Source of the DNA: Chara braunii
Lineage: Eukaryota; Streptophyta; Charophyceae; Charales; Characeae
Reading direction: 5' to 3'
Assembly: GCA_003427395.1 (NCBI GenBank)
Contig: BFEA01001002.1
Span: forward strand, 211,146 to 233,749
DNA length: 22,604 bases
A program made the translations under genes and the position numbers. The notes beneath the pieces were generated by a model that did no database searches, was not told where the DNA came from, and saw nothing but the letters and a program-made list of their open reading frames with translations. Positions within the stretch are counted from its first letter, which is position 1. Every line of letters starts with the position of its first letter. Below are positions 19,171-22,604 of this stretch, piece after piece.

Positions 19171-19555
19171 CAGATCTCGATCTCCGTTCACTTAATAAAT
19201 GGCTTGGCATCAACCAAACCATCCAAGCGACAAGCCATTTATGATCAACTAAAAGGGGTAGAAGGTAAAGAATGGCCAGACGTGATCTGTATCCAGGAAA
19301 CTCATTTGTTAGATAGCGCAGAGCACAATCATATTCACAAACAAATATGACCCCATCAAGCCTTCAGGGCGCACGCCCCCAGAGCAGGTAGTGCAGGGGT
19401 TGCAATTTGGCTCCCTCCTGACTCAAGGATAGACCCGGTATATTTGGAAGCAGATAAAGAAGGAGGGAGATGGGTTTACATTTTAGCAATGTTTGAATTA
19501 GAAATTGTAATTATCATGTGCGTATATGGGCCTAATGATACAGAGGTAGGCGACT
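19171..19555 (+). pseudogene. LINE ORF2 endonuclease, N-terminal half
   Basis: In one frame: ISISVHLINGLASTKPSKR, then DVICIQETHL with the catalytic Glu of the APE-type endonuclease family (the QETHL motif), then FRAHAPRAGSAGVAIWLPP, GGRWVYILAMFE and VYGPND. The order and spacing fit the exonuclease-endonuclease-phosphatase fold that nicks target DNA for LINE insertion. One in-frame TGA lies at 19348-19350. The domain breaks off after VYGPNDTEVGD, so the catalytic Asp and His motifs of the C-terminal half and all of RT are absent. The link to the frame ending at 19050 is also broken by a shift. Confidence 0.8.
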
Positions 19556-20356
19556 GTTCTTGTCATGAGGGACGGAGTGATTACCCGACCTTCTACCAAA
19601 AATGGTCACCTTGCCTCCATAGTCAAGACTTAATCAACCTTGGTTATGTAAGGTGGGGCAGTTCTACTCTGTTTACGACGGAGTAATCAGGGTCGAAAGC
19701 ACTTAAATCGGAGGGAAAGTGGTGAGGCTCGAGTCTAAAGCGGGGCTTGACGTCGGGATGTTATCCTTTTTGGATTACACCACTCCTCGACGCATTCACA
19801 AGACATGGAGGAGATAAATCTTGTGTGACAATTAAGTTGGAGTGAGACTTAGCCGGACTGGACAAGGACTTTTGGAAAGGGTGATTTCTCTCTGGGATGG
19901 TGACGGCACATGCTGTAGTATAGTGTGAGTATCCTTGTGTTTCATGGGAGACCCAGGTTAAACTCCTGGCAGCGAGAGATATGCTGAGGTGATGGGGATG
20001 CATCCCCACGAACACAAGAGACCCAGGTTAAATTCCTGGCAGTATGTGCTGTACGGATGAAAGACCCGCAGGGGGTTAAGCCTGACGAGACCTAGACAGG
20101 GGGTTATAGCCTGAAGAGAGTCCCATCAGGGGGATAAGCCTGACCCATCTATAAGAGACAAAAGAAAGGATGAGTGACCGCCAGTGAGATGATGCTGGGA
20201 TAATTCTTCTAAAATGTTCTTGTAATTCCTCAGGTTGGGTAAAGCCAACAGTGGATTCCAGATTCCGAGGAAAGACCTGCCGGAGGTTATTTTTGGCCCC
20301 ATTCCAACTTGTGAATGAATGAAAGTGCTTTCGAAGGAAGGTTCGAAAGAATCATA
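19556..20356. repeat. Gene-free block with short internal repeats
   Basis: No protein-coding gene is seen. Starting TGTTCTTGTCATGAGGGAC, it might be an LTR or other insertion that truncated the LINE. It contains two copies, 70 bases apart (19946 and 20016), of AGACCCAGGTTAAACTCCTGGCAG-type sequence, a CCAGG/CCTGG hairpin that looks like a tRNA T arm. It also contains a 14-bp perfect palindrome GGGGATGCATCCCC at 19994-20007, and three diverged units of the form CAGGGGGTTAAGCCTGACGA between about 20067 and 20150. Confidence 0.55.
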
Positions 20357-20490
20357 AGGCTTGAAAGTAAGCCTTTGTTTGTTGAAGGTTTGAAAGTGAG
20401 CCTCTGTCTGTTAAAGCCTTGAAAGTAAGCCGCTCTCTGTTAAAGGCTTGAAAGTAAGCCTCTGCTATGTTTGAAAGTAAGTCAAGGTTT
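20357..20490. repeat. 29-bp tandem repeat, about 4.5 copies
   Basis: Units start AGGCTTGAAAGTAAGCC at 20357, 20386, 20415 and 20444, each 29 bases apart, with a partial degenerate copy near 20468. The invariant core is TTGAAAGT(A/G)AGCC, itself partly palindromic (GGCTT...AAGCC). The repeats are contiguous, with no unique spacers, so this is a minisatellite and not a CRISPR array. Confidence 0.9.
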
Positions 20491-20546
20491 GAAGTATTGC
20501 CAGTAATGAAATATGCATGAAGTATTTCATAAAAGAGTATCCAAGC

Positions 20547-20763
20547 AGGAACTGGATCTGAAGAAACAATATTACAACAATTGATTAATTTACAAAAAAT
20601 AGAAAAATTAAGAAAAGGGAAAAGCAAAAAATATACAACTTGGAAATTAGATTCTTTACTATTCTCGAAATGCAAATCGAGATTTTTGAAAAAACATCCA
20701 TTAAATCCATATTGTAGAGATGCTTTTCATTTTATTCTAAAAAGACAAATCACAAATTCCTGA
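20547..20763 (+). pseudogene. AT-rich, Lys-rich open frame, probably organelle-derived
   Basis: About 72 codons read GTGSEETILQQLINLQKIEK, KKYTTWKLDSLLFSK and NPYCRDAFHFILKRQ, ending at a TGA that overlaps the beginning of the clpP fragment. Composition (AT-rich, Lys/Ile/Leu/Phe bias) is that of plastid or mitochondrial genes and unlike the flanks. I cannot name the gene. Its position directly against a clpP piece suggests it came in with the same organelle DNA. Confidence 0.4.
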
Positions 20764-20943
20764 CCAGATGTTACTACGATATGTATGAGAATGGCAGCAT
20801 CAATGGGTTCCTTTATATTAATGGGGGGAGAAATGACTAAACGTATAGCTTTGCCTCATGCTAGAGTAATGATCCACCAACTAGCTAGTTCATATTATGA
20901 TGGACAAGCTGGCGAATGTCTAATGGAAGCTGAAGAAGTCTTA
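20764..20943 (+). pseudogene. clpP: Plastid clpP fragment (ATP-dependent Clp protease proteolytic subunit)
   Basis: The frame starts [20 protein letters not shown] and continues [19 protein letters not shown] to CLMEAEEVL. This matches the middle of plastid ClpP, where PDVHTICMGLAASMGSF and HARVMIHQ carry the catalytic Ser and His. Both are present here. The N-terminal half and the C-terminal part with the catalytic Asp are absent. The usual Gly after ICM is Arg. The base composition is plastid-like. Inside a nuclear repeat region this is best read as a nuclear insertion of plastid DNA. ClpP would be the peptidase of the stromal Clp complex, but this piece is not functional. Confidence 0.88.
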
Positions 20944-21075
20944 AGCTCAATTGGAATTGCATTGATTGGTATTATTATTGCTTATTCCATCTATGCATAT
21001 AATAATATTAGCATAGATTTTGTGTTTTTCAAAAGATCCTTGAAGAAAATCTACTTTTCACGAATGAGTATGTAA
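20941..21075 (+). pseudogene. ndhF: Probable plastid ndhF fragment fused to clpP
   Basis: Directly after the clpP part, in the same frame, comes [19 protein letters not shown], then [18 protein letters not shown] and a stop. A hydrophobic helix followed by a KxxKKxxF-type segment resembles the part of NdhF (plastid NADH dehydrogenase-like subunit 5) that reads SIGIxxxGIxIAxxLY in land plants. The assignment rests on this short resemblance, so it is tentative. The composition is plastid-like. The switch falls at about 20941-20946 (CTTAAG). Confidence 0.45.
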
Positions 21076-21200
21076 AGTCTGGATGAATCCCAGATATATT
21101 ATGATTATGTGATATAATTGTTGAGGACTTATAAAAACTTCCCCTTATGCTGTTTATGGTAAGTGACGCGGACGTCGCTTAATGGGGGTGGGGAAGGCTG
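21076..21200. other. Transition out of the plastid-like segment, nothing recognised
   Basis: AT-rich to about 21150, then GC-rich. The plastid-like composition ends somewhere here, but I cannot place the exact boundary. Confidence 0.4.
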
Positions 21201-22576
21201 TCGGGACAGAAACCCCTGTGAGGGTTTCTGCCCGAGTTTTTCAAGGTCAGACACTGCCCGACCCTTTTTTTTGATTGGGAGACTTGACGAGGTTGACGTT
21301 GCCAAAGTTATTCAGACCAACCCTATAACTGAGAGACCTAGAGCCTGATGTCGTTGATGTGTGACATCATCAACCTTAGTTCGAGACAGCAAGAGTCGGC
21401 GCTGGCGTCCGCGGTTCTCGACGAGGCCGCAGTGGTGCGCGGTCAGGGAAAGGTTAGAGCTAGATGTAGTCTACCTAAAATAATGACGCGCGGCTTAGCA
21501 GCCGTGCGATTCAGGGCCCAAGTAGGCTAAAAACAGGGGTGCGCCGGGTATATAGCCGCGACGCAGGAGGAATAGCAAGTCTGGGCCTACGAGGTTGGGG
21601 TCTGAACCAGAAGGCCAACTGGCCGGTGCCGAGGCCTACCCGGTTAGGTGATTGCCAAGCCAGGGTGGCGCGACCAACCGGTGAGGCACGGCCAGTAAAC
21701 AGGGTCTGCGACACCTCCAACGGGCGAGGCCGGCAGAGCCACAGGCTGGGGGAACAGGTCGTGCTACTACGGGGCAGTCGGCCAGGCCCCGCAACACTTC
21801 AAGTAAGAGGGCTGCTCCTACTACAGTTGTAGTAGGAGCCAACCCAGAAGGTAAACGTAGTAAACTGTTACCCTGTGGATGTGGGGATCGAGTCCATATG
21901 CAACCTTGGGCTGGCTCATTTTTGGAGCAGCCAGGTGAATTGGCGCGGCCGATTTCGGCCGCGTGATCGAAGAAATCGGGCGGCTGGAATCAGCCGCGCA
22001 GAAAAAAGGAGCATGGCCCCTGCGCAAGGATGACACGCATAAATCGAGAAATGGTCCAAAAATTTTTTTCGATCCCCTGAGGGGATCGAACTGGGGTCTG
22101 TATCTCAACAGTTCGTGGTTGAACCCACGAACGTGACTAGGCCGTTGGCACAAGCCAACGGGAATTAGAGGGGAAAAAAAAACAAAAGGGAAAAAAAAAA
22201 AAAAAAAAAAAACTATAACTAAAGCGCCATGTGGCGCGCTAAGAAGTGTCAGGGGCTTTTCAGCCCCGAAACACTAGACAGTCGCCCGTGAAAACGGGCG
22301 ACTGTTCTCCTCAAAGGTAAGTTTCTTTCTTTTTTTTGAGATTGTGTTTTAGATTTTTTCCTTAGATTTTATTCTTAGATTTTATTTAGATTTTCTTTTT
22401 CTTTTTTTTCTTTTGTTATTCTTCTTGGTGCACTAAGCACCCATTCGTTTCAAACGAACGGGTGTGACCTTGCCAGACTGTTTCGTCGGACTTCCACCGA
22501 CTCATCAGGAGGCTGAGCCTCGACAGTCAGTCAATCCGCCTGCATCAGCCGCACAAACGCGGCTGTATTCAGGCGG
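21201..22576. repeat. Hairpin-dense noncoding region
   Basis: At least sixteen inverted repeats, mostly perfect, are strung along 1.4 kb, densest from 21814 to 22576. Examples: 21201-21235 (14 bp, one bulge), 21814-21839 (12-bp arms), 21944-21963 (8), 21980-21997 (7), 22068-22090 (10), 22111-22132 (8), 22142-22161 (8), 22224-22237 (6), 22252-22267 (6), 22278-22305 (12 bp, GAAA loop), 22438-22464 (13, one mismatch) and the nested 22536-22576 (7+7). The stems are all different in sequence, so they are not copies of one repeat. No gene is supported on either strand; the open frames lack protein motifs. The origin is unknown. Confidence 0.8.
22191..22212 (+). repeat. Poly(A) run
   Basis: About 22 consecutive A residues, preceded by shorter A runs from 22174. 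It could be the tail of a retroposed sequence ending here on the plus strand, or simple slippage. The bases before it contain the TTCGATCCCC hairpin and other stems. Confidence 0.8.
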
Positions 22577-22590
22577 CGTGGTACACTCAC

Positions 22591-22604
22591 AGAGAGAGAG
22601 AGAG
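22591..22604. repeat. AG microsatellite at the window edge
   Basis: An AG dinucleotide run begins at 22591 and continues to the end of the window, so its length is unknown. Confidence 0.85.

Larger units (their letters stand above)
14450..19555 (+). mobile_element. 3'-truncated LINE (leader, ORF1, start of ORF2)
   Basis: The order is leader repeats, ORF1 with a DUF4283-like region and a CCHC knuckle, a spacer, then the first half of an ORF2 endonuclease. It stops abruptly near 19555 without RT, where the sequence changes to unrelated repeats. Loss of the 3' end is unusual for LINE insertions, which normally lose 5' sequence, so later breakage or an insertion at 19555 is likely. It contains what the LINE piece at 12633-14440 lacks. 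The two could be halves of related elements, but their overlap is nil, so homology cannot be shown here. Confidence 0.65.

Noticed and set aside
20357-20490. 29-bp repeats as a CRISPR array
   Set aside because: The units are contiguous with no unique spacers, and the context is eukaryotic.
21821-22153. 110-codon minus-strand frame through the hairpin region
   Set aside because: It runs through several perfect hairpins and has no protein motif; it is open by chance.
22060-22161. A true tRNA gene on the minus strand
   Set aside because: It has T-arm-like words, but I could not fit an acceptor stem, D arm and 7-base anticodon loop together.
21201-22576. Hairpins as bacterial intrinsic terminators or REP elements
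   Set aside because: Most stems lack a following T run, no bacterial genes are present, and the stems do not share a sequence.

Overview
This is a repeat-dense window of eukaryotic nuclear DNA with no recognisable intact host gene. It looks like a draft plant or streptophyte-alga assembly. The reasons are a nearly complete Ty3/gypsy retrotransposon with a chromodomain-like tail, pieces of LINE-type elements, inserted plastid gene fragments (clpP, probably ndhF), long microsatellites and a single assembly 'n' at 11049. The gypsy gag and pol wording resembles what I remember of the very abundant gypsy families of Chara braunii, so that alga is my best guess. That is recall, not a search.

Layout. 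1-1335: GC-rich CCGAACG-motif repeats around an AT-rich core with long inverted-repeat arms, then a diverged tandem duplication. 1336-2803: no gene seen, one initiator-Met-type primer-binding-site relic. 2804-11805: one gypsy element on the minus strand, bounded exactly by a 5-bp duplication AGAGG, with two TG...CA LTRs (2809-4204 and 10507-11800), a polypurine tract next to the left LTR, and gag, protease, reverse transcriptase, RNase H, integrase and a chromodomain-like segment in that order from right to left. Several frameshifts, at least three premature stops and one altered RNase H catalytic residue show it is dead.

11806-12634: unassigned sequence ending in an open frame preceded by a possible splice acceptor. 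About 12633-14440: the 3' part of a LINE ORF2, carrying an exact-length 288-bp in-frame tandem duplication. About 14450-19555: a second LINE portion with the opposite content (leader repeats, ORF1 with a CCHC knuckle, start of ORF2 with half an endonuclease domain), cut off before any reverse transcriptase.

19556-20490: small tandem repeats, including tRNA T-arm-like units and a 29-bp array. About 20540-21075: a mosaic of plastid-like fragments in which clpP is joined in frame to an ndhF-like piece. 21200-22580: a striking run of about sixteen different hairpins, many of them perfect, with no gene and no shared stem sequence.

The genes do not form a working pathway. The window is a nest of dead mobile elements and transferred organelle DNA. 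The least explained parts are the hairpin field at the right end, the bZIP-like TGACGTGG array in the gypsy leader and the chimeric plastid insertion.
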